Source: Actinomortierella ambigua
Lineage: Eukaryota; Mortierellomycota; Mortierellomycetes; Mortierellales; Mortierellaceae
Direction: 5' to 3'
Assembly (NCBI GenBank): GCA_016098155.1
Contig: JAAAJB010000057.1
Location: 23,264-87,263, forward strand
Length of the DNA: 64,000 bases
The notes under the pieces are model-generated. The model ran no database searches. It saw only the letters and a program-made list of their open reading frames with translations, and was not told the origin of the DNA. Of the stretch, positions 45,454 through 55,804 are shown one piece after another. Numbering within the stretch: position 1 is the stretch's first letter; every line of letters starts with the position of its first letter. A program made the position numbers and the translations under genes.

Positions 45454-46832
45454 TTAATCGGTCTCCATAGCATTATCCTCTGTTGATGCTCCTTCTGCTG
45501 GAGCATCGCCCGCCGCCGTCGTACTTGCTCCACCACCAGCCTCGAGGCGGTCGAGATATGCCTTCAATCGGTCGCCCTCAATCAGCTCCCAATCCTTGTC
45601 CTTGCCCACAATGCCGATTGCTGCGTTGTTCAGGTTCAGCTCCTTCTCCTGTTGCAGTGTCTCGCGCAGTGCATGCAAACCGTGCATGATCAGTGCATCC
45701 TCGTCGGCTGATGGAAAACAAATAAAGAGAGAAGAAGTGAAGAAAAAAAAAAAGCAACGAGGCGTTAGACGCAATTCCCTCTTTTCAACAAACTACCTAA
45801 CATCAGAGACATCAGCGACATGACCAAACAAAGCTCTTTGTATCTCACCTTCCGGAAATTCCTTTGCAAACTTCTCCAAATAAGTCTTTGCACTCTGGCT
45901 CTTGGCACCAATGCTGACGGCAACGTACTCCAGGCAGTTGGCATTGGGCAAGCACTCGTACAGATGCGGGCCTGTCTCCTCGTCATAGCTGCCCACCAAC
46001 AATCCAACACCGTAAGGGCGACGACCATAGTTCTGAGTGTTGATCTGTGCCTTGTCGCCGATCATCGATACTAATCGGCTTCCTGGAAGAGGACGATCAT
46101 ACAGCATCTTGGACTTCATGCACTCTGTTCTCATAAAGTTGCTAAAAAAAATCCACGAAAATTAAAAGAAAAAGAAACACGTCAGCATGGTCATCCTCAT
46201 TATAGACATAATAGCCATAGACTACCATAGTCACCTTCTGCCATCCATGCCCTTACTTACCTCAACACACGTGCGTCAGAAACCAATCCAGCAATGGCAA
46301 TGCCCATGTGGTTGTCGATCCTGAACAGCTTTTGCTGGTGTGCTGCCAACTCGCCCGAAGAGCGCTAAATGATAGAAACAAAAAAGAATCAGGGTCAATA
46401 CCACAAGAAAAATGAAGACAGGAATTGCATGTAGGAGAGAGGCTTCGTCAGGCTGTTGATCGCTTCCCTAAAAACACCAAGTACGATTCAGGTGGTAGGG
46501 AACACATTACTGGCTCGCTTTCCCACAAAGTTAAGCACCACCGTAGATAACCGTACCTTCAAGGCCAGAATGACAACATGGGTATTGGAACGGATACCGA
46601 CGGCAGCGGATCCCTGTTTTACAGCCTCCAGAGCATATTCAATCTGGTGAAGACGGCCCTGGGGCGACCAGGTTGAGATGTCGTTGTCGTATTGGTTGCG
46701 AAACTAGTTGGAACAAGGAATGATGCGAAAATGAGCATGTCTTTCTTAATTGTGCATATTTATCACGCCCAACATCGCCTTGACATCCACGCGTTAGAGC
46801 GGGAGAGGTGAGAAAAAAAAAGGCATTACCAT
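45454..46832 (-). CDS. PRE5: 20S proteasome subunit alpha-6 (PSMA1/Pre5)
   Basis: Alpha-ring subunit of the 20S proteasome. Five coding exons: 46832-46830 (the start codon alone), 46703-46557, 46364-46261, 46141-45849 and 45707-45454, giving 266 residues; human PSMA1 has 263. The proteasome alpha N-terminal signature [20 protein letters not shown] directly follows the initiator Met, then [33 protein letters not shown] and [17 protein letters not shown]. The tail is Ala/Glu-rich and ends NAMETD. The first exon contributes only ATG, with a GTAATG donor immediately after it. This is supported by the frame and by the family's fixed MFRNQYD start. Confidence 0.95.
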
Positions 46833-48571
46833 GATGTGTGGAGAGAGGGTGAATGAAGGGAAGACGTGAAGAGAGGAGCGACAGACAGACTTTGCTTCGA
46901 GAGGGCCACGCACTGCGAGGCGCGCGTCCCGCGCTCTCAAGGTGACGTACGTACGTTTCGAGAATCGGAAAAAAAGTCACAATTCAACCTCGATATCCTG
47001 AAAATGGGTAGTTCCTCTTTACCACGCGCCTTGGCGCTCAGCATTCATTCTCATGGCGAATGTGTCTCCCCAATAGCTCACATCCCTGCCCTTCTCTTTC
47101 TACAAAGCAGCCAGCTCTTGTTGGCACCAGCTAAGAAAGGTAAGAAGCCCTTTTCCTCAGGGTATGCAGAGCAGAAAGGGTATGAGGACAGATTCTGCGC
47201 TTGTGCCTGTTCCTGAATTTCTTTTTGTTTTGTCTCCTTTCTCTTTCTCTCTCTCTTTCTTCTTTTGTTTTACACGTCCTCGAGTTCTGGAGATCCATTC
47301 GTCACCCACCACTCCTCATACATCGCCTCTATCGTGATTGGAGTGTGTGCTCCTCTCTCCTCCTCCCTCCCTTTCGAAACTTTTGTTACAACTTTGAATT
47401 GAATCTTAAAACTTTCACTCTCACGTCCGCCTTGTCTTCCGCACACCCCTCATCGTAGTCCTCCAAGCAAGGCCATGTTGTTGACACTTTTTCCTCTAAT
47501 CGTGCTAGGAGAAGGAGCAGATGGGAGGCGAGCGGTCGACAAGGACCAAGAAGTAGTATAAAAAGTATTCTTGTAGACCGCTTCTGAGTTCCCATCGACC
47601 CTCGGCGTCACATCGGTCCCTCCTCTTAGCACAGTTGGTAGAAATAGTCTCAACCAGGAGCTAGGACGTCTACGAGTTAGCAAACCGAATGTCTATCAGA
47701 TGCTCGGTTTCAAACCCAGGCCACCGCAGCAAATCGAGGTAGAGGAAAGGAGAGGAGAGGAGGACCAACAGCGATACTCTCCAGCTCTATTGTTAGCCCG
47801 AGACGCTTGGCGTATGAATGGTCAAGAGCCAGCCGCCAGATGAATTCGACGGACTAGTCGAGCCTGCTCATAGTGGGTCTGAACATCAGTTATAGCGTAA
47901 GGATATAGAGGTGAAGGAGGAAGAGAAGAAGGAATATGTGGATGACAAAGTGTGAATCCATGGTTTGACAGTAGCCATCAACAGGCAAGACAAAAAGGCC
48001 AGCCCCATGTCAGAACCAAGGAGGGCGACGGCCAAAGCATGGCCACACATGAATTTTTAGTACCAACTCGAGATGTACAATGTCATGTCGGCCTTAACTG
48101 CACCACCATCGGACAGAAAAACGTTGGCGGATAGAATTACTCGCAGTTTCTAATGGTGAAGGTGAGTCGTAGCAGCCTCTCTGACCATTCACAGAACTCT
48201 ATCAATCTTCGCCTCCCCATTTTCCAGCCTAGACACATACTCCATCGGCCGTTACAACGACCTGCACTTGAACGGAGTGCGTACAGCTACAGAGTCGTAC
48301 CAGAGCCAAGTAAGGAGCGAGCTTTTAGTAGCGGCGAAGCCTCAGCGACTCGGCAAAATGCATCATGACCACTGCCAGCAGCAACAACGTCTGACCACCA
48401 AGCTGCGACATACTTCCGTCTACTGCATAAAAGATGGACAAAAGGCAAAAGTCCAACAAGCCAGTATGTACAACGATTTGCATTAGGGAGGCAAGAGACC
48501 TACAAGACCTGACACACTACAAATATTTAACTATCCAAAGGCCAATATGCCATCATCACGCTGGAGTGTTT
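46833..48571. other. Intergenic region between PRE5 and the thioesterase-like gene
   Basis: About 1.7 kb with no supported protein gene; frames are under 90 codons. It includes CT-rich sequence at 47220-47270 and a tRNA-like stretch at 47626-47722, described separately. Confidence 0.45.
47626..47722 (+). other. tRNA-like (possible SINE or tRNA-relic) sequence
   Basis: TTAGCACAGTTGGTAGA resembles a Pol III A box and tRNA D arm, and GGTTTCAAACCCA about 78 nt further on resembles a B box. An 8-bp stem CAAACCGA with TCGGTTT lies between. No acceptor stem pairs across the two ends and the D stem is poor, so this is not a functional tRNA as it stands. A tRNA-derived SINE or decayed tRNA is possible. 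Confidence 0.25.
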
Positions 48572-49575
48572 CTATTGTTGAAACAGCATTCGCTCGCACA
48601 GATCAAATCCATTGCCAATGGCAGCATCTCGCTCCGTCCAACCCTGGAAGTTTGAGAACGCGAGCCCGGCCCTTTCCTCGTCGTTCAACAAGAGCACCTT
48701 TCCGTCCTTGGACTTGGCCTCGAGTCTGCGGAGCTCAGTCGTATCGTGACCGACCATCTCAAGCGCATCCAAGAACGGAATCGTCTTGCCCTTCCACGAT
48801 CCCCGTGCATGCTTGAGCACAAACTTGGAGATGCCGACCGCACACAGCTTCTGCTGATCACCCCTGACCTTTGCAGGCGTCCACATGGTGTGCTCGAGAA
48901 CGAACCACTTGGGGCTCCAGGCGATCAGCCGCGTCCGGATCTCGTACGACTGGAACAACGTAATCTCCTTCTTGAAAAAGTATTGGTTGCCGCCCAGCGC
49001 AAACGCGATCCGGCGCATCGGGTGCAAGGGCAGCACGCTTGGTCCAAACAGCGAGATCACGTACTTGACACGCGCATAATCACAGTTCTTGCCGTACGAA
49101 CTATCACCAAAGAGGAAGAAGAAGAGGAAGACGAGGAGGAGGAAAGAAGAGTGGTTAATAAAAAAAAAGTCGCTGGCTTTCAAACAGTAAAAGACTTGGG
49201 AAACACAGACTGAGCATAAAAAGCGTGTCCCGCACTTTACCTGTTGGAAAAATGAAAGTTGAGATCCAGGTCATCCACCCAAACGCGCTCGCGGACCACG
49301 CTCGTCTCTGTAGGCTTGATCCGGAAGGGCTTGGCATGGCGGATCGAATACAGCTGAGTCGATGCGATCCGCAGGCCCATCTTTGCGTGGAACACTCCGG
49401 GCAGTGACTTGAAGTTCAATAGCAGCACCAACAGGATAACCCGTCGCACATATTTCTGCACAAGGGCCTGATGAGGTCGCACATGCTGAAAGTAGAATGA
49501 AATGAGGTTGGCGCCATACTGCAGCAATGGAGGAGGCAGACTCAAAAGAATTTGATTCAGCTTGGATGGCGGCAT
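48572..49575 (-). CDS. Membrane-anchored thioesterase-like (THEM6-type hotdog) protein
   Basis: Two exons (49575-49241, 49100-48572) give 287 residues. After an N-terminal stretch with a hydrophobic segment (VRRVILLVLLLNFKSLPG), the sequence follows the THEM6/4HBT-like family: FHAKMGLRIAS, RVWVDDLDLNFHFSNSSYGK (the D-x-N-x-H-x-N core), CDYARVKYVISLFGP, FALGGNQYFFKKEITLFQSY, and WFVLEHTMW. The hotdog fold usually hydrolyses acyl-CoA thioesters, but THEM6-like members lack a firmly established substrate. The intron interrupts the D-x-N-x-H motif. The C-terminus is ordinary, with no retention signal I can name. Confidence 0.75.
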
Positions 49576-50340
49576 GTCGATCGTTGTGTTGGGTCCGAGA
49601 TGAAAGAAGTAAAAAAAGGTTGAGGGAAAGGAGAAAGTGGAGAGAAGAAGGTCCCTATTATACCCTTGGCGGCAAAGGAGGGAGGGGGCTCCTGTTCTCC
49701 TTGCTCTGTAAAAGTGAACAGGACAATTTTTAGTACCTTCCTCACCCACATTAGACTCTAAATCACATGGGGGGAACTGTACCGCGAGCCGAGAGAAGGT
49801 AGTGAGCGAGGAGGAGCCGGCCAGAGATGGCTTCTTTGCTTTCCCTCCGTTTATTACAAACGAGCGAATGCCTAGGAGACAAACCAACTCTGCGGATCGA
49901 CATCTCCCTGTGCCATATTCTGCACGCGAACCGGTTCAGCGTACGCAAAGAATGCCAAGATCTATCTTTGGGGTTGTGGGGGTGAAAAGTGGTCGGTTGG
50001 ACAAACGCTCTTTAAAACCCCCCCTAAAAGCCCCGCAAGTTTCTTTGAATGATTGTCTGTGCGGTCAAACCCACATATTTATTTAATAGTGTCTCACCAG
50101 GAACGAGGTTGCGACTCTGGAGAGGGAGCGAGGTGGGATTATCAACTCCCTCCACCCTCCCATCTTTCTCCTAGCTCCATAAAGGCGAGCCGAGCAACAA
50201 GTGCAGCTATTGAACAGAATGACGATGGAGGCGCGGTCCAAATAAGAGATGCTGGCTTTAAACGATGCAACCTAATCACGCCTTCTCCAATGCCCAAGCC
50301 GTCGCTGTGGAGGGAAAGGACGTCAAGGGCGAGAAATAAC

Positions 50341-50880
50341 CTAGCGCGAGAAGATCTGGCGAATGCGTCGAACCAGCTTGACAGTCTTGCCAGTCGACGA
50401 CAACGACTTTTCACTCAGGGAAGATGACGAGGAAGAAGGCGGCAATGGGCCTTCTGCACCGCTTGTCGATGAAACGTAACGATGGTCGTGGCGCTTGTGT
50501 TGATGTTGGATAGGTGCAGGCAGCTCATGACGGGCACGGGGCACATCACTGGTGCGATAGATCACATGTCGAGGTCGAGAGTGGCTAGGATGGTCGCCAT
50601 TCACCGAGCTGGCACGACTCGAACTTGCGCTGCTGCTCCTGCTGCTGCTCCTGCTGTGATATTGGTGGTAATGGCGGGCATTGTCGATGGAGCACTGGTG
50701 AACGAGAGAACGGTTGAATGAATCAATGCAAGGGGCGGCCGAAGGCGTCGGTGACTTGAGATCGGCAACAAGAGAGATTCGCTTCACAACAACGGTGCTG
50801 GAGCGAGGCTGAGAAGATTGGGTGGGCGAAGACAAGACAGGCAATGGCAGTGGTGAAGAAGGCTGCAAGCTAGTGAGCAT
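50341..50880 (-). CDS. Small Ser/His/Arg-rich protein of unknown function
   Basis: Single exon, 179 residues, ATG at 50880. A TATA box (51037-51044, minus) sits 157 bp upstream, which supports expression. The middle is low-complexity Ser/Arg/His (RSSSRSSSASSSRASS, HQHKRHDHRYVSS). The C-terminus is a basic, amphipathic-looking GKTVKLVRRIRQIFSR that could be a short conserved motif. No domain is recognised. It might be a disordered regulatory protein; a non-coding reading frame cannot be ruled out. Confidence 0.5.
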   Translation of the reverse strand: MLTSLQPSSPLPLPVLSSPTQSSQPRSSTVVVKRISLVADLKSPTPSAAPCIDSFNRSLVHQCSIDNARHYHQYHSRSSSRSSSASSSRASSVNGDHPSHSRPRHVIYRTSDVPRARHELPAPIQHQHKRHDHRYVSSTSGAEGPLPPSSSSSSLSEKSLSSTGKTVKLVRRIRQIFSR

Positions 50881-51036
50881 TCACTCGCTGGTGTGTTGAT
50901 ACTAGAGGTGTTGGGCGGCTGACAGTTGACGGTTGACGGTTGAGATGTGATCAATGGTGTCTGGACGAAAACGATTTTTCTTGTAAAAACAATTCAAGGG
51001 GAGAGTGGAGACCAAAGGGGGGAGGACCCTTCCCTA

Positions 51037-51044
51037 CTTTTATA
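51037..51044 (-). promoter_or_regulatory. TATA box upstream of the Ser-rich orphan gene
   Basis: Minus-strand TATAAAAG, 157 bp before the ATG at 50880. Same octamer as in front of the secreted trefoil-like gene. Confidence 0.5.
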
Positions 51045-51417
51045 AGAGTGCTGAATTGCTTTCCCTCTTGTTGAATCAAAGGTCTGGGCTTACAAGGGTG
51101 GCCAAACGCTCTTGCCAAGTAGAGAAAGTACAGTACATATCGAAAGAGAACGAAAGGCGCGAACTCCAGGAGCGGAGAGAATTCTGTGCATCATTTGTCA
51201 CACAGTTTCCAGCCAATTGGATTGGGGGAACCGGTCAAATAAGCTTTTTTGAAGATGTCATATGGGGAGAGTAATTGTCAGTCCGACAGGTGGAGAAAGA
51301 GAAGAAGGAGAGAATGTTCTGTCAACATGCCTACTAAAGGTGTTTCCAAAAAAAAAAAAAAAAAAAAAAGGGGGCGGCGTGACTAAATATATTTTTTTTC
51401 TTTTTTTTCGCCCCGCG

Positions 51418-51427
51418 NNNNNNNNNN
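51418..51427. other. Assembly gap (10 N)
   Basis: Ten N bases flanked by poly-A and poly-T tracts (A runs at 51350-51369 and 51434-51456, T runs before the gap). The flanks share an AAA...GGGCGGCGTG / AAA...GAGCGGCGTG context, so a short tandem duplication or a misassembled homopolymer may lie behind the gap. The true gap length is unknown. Confidence 0.95.
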
Positions 51428-51729
51428 GTCTACAAAAAAAAAAAAAAAAAAAAAAAGAGCGGCGTGTACAATGAGGGATGTTGCACGCAAGCTGCGGATG
51501 CTGAGTCCAAATACCCTTTTTTTCTTTAGCATGTTCGCCCACGGGCCCTTGGTAACATCAACAAGTTAAACGTTTTTGTAGCTTGCACTCCTAGTTGGTC
51601 ATATGCTGACTCACAACTTTATCTTCCTGCCAAGCTCCTCGATACATGTCTATGCCGAGCAATGGGTTTTACTGCTGGATGACAGCGCTGTTGAATAGAT
51701 GATATAGATGCTCACAAGGCAACCTGGCA

Positions 51730-52119
51730 CTAAAGCCGACACCTCTCATCAGACAGCCTCATAGTCAGATCCGTGGCGTTTTGCGCGTTGAGGAGGGAAA
51801 ATATCGAATGGGATATCTCGAGACGTGGCAAGGACTTGTTTGGATAGAGGCATCCGAAAAGGATGGGTGTTCTCAGGACTATTGAATGCTGATGCATGCA
51901 TAGTTCAAGCAGAATGCGTTTTATGAGGATGCTCACTGAGCCAATCATCTTCCAAGAGTGCAGCTCATGGAGTAGTACCGCTAAAGTGCCATGTGGTTGT
52001 GGATAAGGGAGGGATTCTCTCAAGCGGCTATAAACAACTAAACAAGATCGCTTGAGCTTGAGTTGTAAACTTGTGAATGCAGCAGACATGGTTGGAGAAA
52101 TGAGATGCTGCACTGTCAT
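51730..52119 (-). CDS. Hypothetical 129-codon ORF
   Basis: Opens with ATG at 52119 and closes with TAG. Composition is mixed rather than low-complexity (for example LKRSCLVVYSRLRESLPY, FGCLYPNKSLPRLEISHS). No domain, leader or promoter element supports it. Listed because it is the longest plausible frame between the gap and the ammonium transporter; it may well be chance. Confidence 0.2.
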   Translation of the reverse strand: MTVQHLISPTMSAAFTSLQLKLKRSCLVVYSRLRESLPYPQPHGTLAVLLHELHSWKMIGSVSILIKRILLELCMHQHSIVLRTPILFGCLYPNKSLPRLEISHSIFSLLNAQNATDLTMRLSDERCRL

Positions 52120-52923
52120 TGGATATCGAATATGGATGCACTACGAAAGGAACGCGTCAGGGAGAAACACGAAAGACTTTTGAGGGTCTCGCACTTTCCT
52201 AAACACAGATAAGCGTTTTACTGCCCCCCCCCCTCCTTCCCATTTGGAGTCCGCAAGCTCTGAGTGGCCACTGGGTCCGTGGAGGAAAAGGAAGTTGGAG
52301 GAAGACGATCAGAGAGCAGCAAGCTGAGAAGGAGCGGGAGACTCGTTACTGGAGACAGTGAACAAGGGTGCGAGTACGCCCGGGAGAAGGGTAGCTCGGA
52401 GAATATTTTCCGGTCACAAGATGATATGCAAGGAAGAGGGAAGAGAGCGGGGGAGGAGAAGGAGCAACTGTGGGTCCGTGGATAGGATGGGCTATCTGAA
52501 AATACCAAGGCTTGCCATGCCTATCGTTTTTTTTTCTCACATGTTTCCATCTTAAGGGTATCATCGGCTGATTGGCCAGGTTGGTTCGATAGGGAGAACA
52601 GATTTCATTCACCTGCTTCGTACACTCACCTGATGAGATATGGGTTGCAGTTCTGCTCACACACACACACAAAAGAGAATACCGCCCTGGTTTACTTTCC
52701 ATGTTCTTCTCTTCTCTTCACCGCCTCCATGCGCATCCTTCTTTCACACAGCTGGAGTAATATTCATTGATGCCCAAAAAGATGTCCATTGCGAGATGGC
52801 GAGGCGCGAGTGCCGTGAGGAGAGCCTCCAGCTAAGTGTGCTCCAGAATGCTCAAGCTGTTCAGTGGTAGAACGATAAACCCAGCACAAGAGAGATGCAT
52901 CGTCTCTCTCTTTCTTTCTTTCT

Positions 52924-52955
<32 letters not shown>

Positions 52956-53669
52956 CTTCTCTTCCACCCTCTCCACCTCTGCTGGGCTCCTCTGCAATTC
53001 AGACTTGCCATGTGGTTAGCAAACACGAGCCAACTAACTCAATAAGGAAATCACATCTAATGTCCAAAGCAGCTGATAGCCAGTCGCGGGCTTGGAGTTT
53101 GAGCGAGAAATGAGTCGTGTTTGTTGTTGACACCTTATCTCTCTCCTACCTTAATTGCCCTCTAAATAAGCAAGCATTTCGATCCTGCGTATGTGGGTGC
53201 TGGGTTTTTTTATCTGTATGTGAGAGTACACAACCTGAGAGAAAGTCGGGGGAGGGGGAGGGAAGGTGTGCTGGTACTCGTACCAAGCACTCGCGAGTGC
53301 CACGCGTCTTCCCTCTGCATCCTGCTAATGCTGATAGTTGAAAGAGAGGAAGAGGGAAAACAAACTGCTGTATAGGAAACCTTGAATAACATGCTGATCC
53401 GTTGGATTCCTTTGTTTGTTGTCCGTGAGAGACAGGGGAAGACGTGCGTATGGACACAACAAACATTATTGTGCTGTGTCCTCCATATCAGAGAAACCCT
53501 GTATGCGTTGTTGTGTTCCAGGCGACCGCTCCAAGCGAGTTGCTCTCAAGCAGACGACCAGCCTCAAGATCCCTTGCTCCCTTCCTTCCCCTCTGCTCTA
53601 GTAGCGTCGTGCACCACCGCCAGCTATCTCCCCATTTCTCCCGGCACTAACAAGCAAGCGCAGGAGAAC
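52120..53669. other. Upstream region of the ammonium transporter gene
   Basis: About 1.5 kb without a supported gene; frames are short or driven by CT repeats (CT/TTTC-rich tract at 52901-52965). It carries several GATA motifs and ends in a TATA box, both listed separately. Confidence 0.45.
52873..53337. promoter_or_regulatory. Cluster of HGATAR motifs upstream of the ammonium transporter
   Basis: Four matches to HGATAR, the site of fungal nitrogen regulators (AreA/NIT2/Gat1): CGATAA at 52873, TGATAG at 53074, AGATAA (minus) at 53135-53140, TGATAG at 53332. They lie about 330-800 bp upstream of the TATA box. The motif is short and frequent by chance; only its place in front of an ammonium transporter makes it suggestive of nitrogen control. 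Confidence 0.3.
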
Positions 53670-53677
53670 TATAAATA
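53670..53677 (+). promoter_or_regulatory. TATA-like box of the ammonium transporter gene
   Basis: TATAAATA about 310 bp upstream of the ATG at 53987. The interval is pyrimidine-rich and would be a fairly long 5' UTR. Confidence 0.45.
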
Positions 53678-53986
53678 CCACCGCCATGCGCCTCTCCCCT
53701 TCTCTTCATCCTTTGACCATTCTTCAGCGAACTTCGCAAACCTTCTCATCCTCAGCCCTGCCGCTGGCTGCGCTTGATATATTCTTCGCCCCTGTTCTCG
53801 TCAACCTCTCTCTCTTTCTCTCTCCCTCTCTCTGGATTGTATTCCCCCGCATACACTTGGTCCTAGCGTTCGTCTCATTCACCAGTACAAAAAGAACCTG
53901 ACGGCCGCTTACCTACTCCCACCTCTGTCTTCAACGCCCACCCACCCCTTGCCCTCAGCACCTCATTTTTACCCTCATCTTGAACC

Positions 53987-55555
53987 ATGAATTCTACTGA
54001 GCAACCACCTGCGCCTGTCATCGGCTCTGAGTACAGCGCGGGTGACATTGCCTGGGTCCTGGCCTCAACCGCGCTGGTCTGGCTTATGGTTCCTGGCATT
54101 GGATACTTCTATTCGGGCATGGCTCGCAGCAAGAACGCCCTGTCGCTCATCATGCTCAGCTGCTGCTCAATTGCAGTCGTTTCGTTCCAGGTAAGTTGAC
54201 TTGAGGCCATTCCGAAATCTACGGGAACACTTTCTATCCTGCCCTCCCACCCCCTCTCTTTGGGTTAGGCGCTCGCTCCTTCAATTGTTTCCAAACCACT
54301 CACTTTGCCATGGTGTGATCGCTCCCTCCTGGTACAATAGTGGTTCCTATTCGGATATTCTTTAGCATTCAGCAAGTCTGGCAGTGCGATTATCGGCAAC
54401 TTTGAGAACGCATTCTTTCGCGGGGTGTTGGACGCCCCCTCCATGGGCAGCCCCAAGATCCCAGACATTGTCTTCATGATCTTCCAGTGCATGTTTGCGG
54501 CCCTGACCCCTGCGCTCGCTATTGGTTCAGCAGCGGAGCGTGGCCGGATCATCCCTACACTTATTTTCATCTTCTTGTGGACCACCTTCGTCTATGATTT
54601 CATTGCCTGTTGGACCTGGTCCGCCAATGGATGGAGCTTTGTCATGGGTGGTTTGGATTTTGCCGGAGGCACGCCCGTCCACATCAGCTCTGGCGCCGCC
54701 GCTCTCGCCTATGCGATCATCCTGGGCCGTCGCACAGGGGAGCAAAAGGACTTTCGCCCCCACTCCATGTCCAACGTTGTCATTGGCACCTGCTTCATCT
54801 GGTTCGGCTGGTTCGGCTTCAACGGTGGCTCTGCCCTTTCGGCCAACATCCGTGCGGCCATGGCCTGTGTTGTCACCAACCTGGCTGCCTCGGTCGGCGG
54901 ACTGACCTGGGTGCTCCTCGATTACCGCCACGATCGCAAGCTCTCTGTCCTGGGCTTCTGCTCTGGTGCTGTTGCTGGTCTCGTCGCCATCACACCCGGT
55001 TCGGGCTACGTTTCTCCGGCCTCGTCTGTTGCCATCGGCTTCTTGGGCTCTACTGCCTGCAACATGGCCGTCCGTCTCAAGCACGCACTCAAGTACGACG
55101 ATGCGTTTGACGTTTTTGCCGTGCATGGCGTCGGCGGTATTGTTGGGAACATCCTCACGGGAGTATTTGCTCAGGCCTCTGTCGCTGCTCTCGACGGCGT
55201 TACTGTCATCAAGGGTGGCTGGCTCGACCGAAACTGGATCCAAGTCCCATACCAATTGGCTGATTCAGCCGCTGGTCTGGCCTGGTCCTTCACTATCACA
55301 TACATCATCCTTTTCATCATGAACAAGATCCCCGGTCTGGCGATTCGCGCTAAGGCGGACCATGAGCACACCGGCCTCGATTTAGCCGAGCTTGGCGAAA
55401 TGGCCTATGGTCACGTCGAGGAAAAGTTTGCCACCGCGGAGAGTCGTGTTGATGTCGGCGAGGTTCGTTCTGGCGGAAGCATTGAGAGCGTCGAGAGCAT
55501 GGCCGAGGTCAAGGTCGGCAGTGTTTCAACCCTTGGCCATCAGCGGGCCGCTTGA
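53987..55555 (+). CDS. Ammonium transporter (Mep/Amt family)
   Basis: Plasma-membrane ammonium uptake protein with eleven predicted transmembrane helices. Two exons (53987-54190, 54341-55555) give 472 residues. Family motifs: GDIAWVLASTALVWLMVPG, GYFYSGMARSKNALSL, the Amt signature DFAGGTPVHISSGAAAL with the first pore histidine near residue 182, WFGWFGFNGGSAL, and FAVHGVGGIVGNILTG with the second near 330. Both members of the twin-histidine pair are present, as in Mep2-type transceptors. The cytosolic tail is rich in Ser, Glu and Val (SIESVESMAEVKVGS), a plausible site of phospho-regulation. GATA motifs upstream suggest nitrogen control. Which Mep subtype it is cannot be settled here. Confidence 0.95.
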
Positions 55556-55804
55556 GAACGATGAGCACGGATAACTCGGATACCAACTAATATTTCCAAT
55601 GTCGTAGTACCCTTTACCAAGAAAAAAAATGTAACATAGCTTGTCACCAACTTTAAGTGAATTGAACTCAGTTCTCACATTGACCATCAGCGGGAGGGCA
55701 AGCCCCTTATTTTTTCTTTTTGTACGATCATGCTACTTTCGAGTTTTCCCTTTTTGTCCTTTATTTTTCCGCACGGCCCATTTTTTCCCTTCATTCTTAT
55801 GGTC

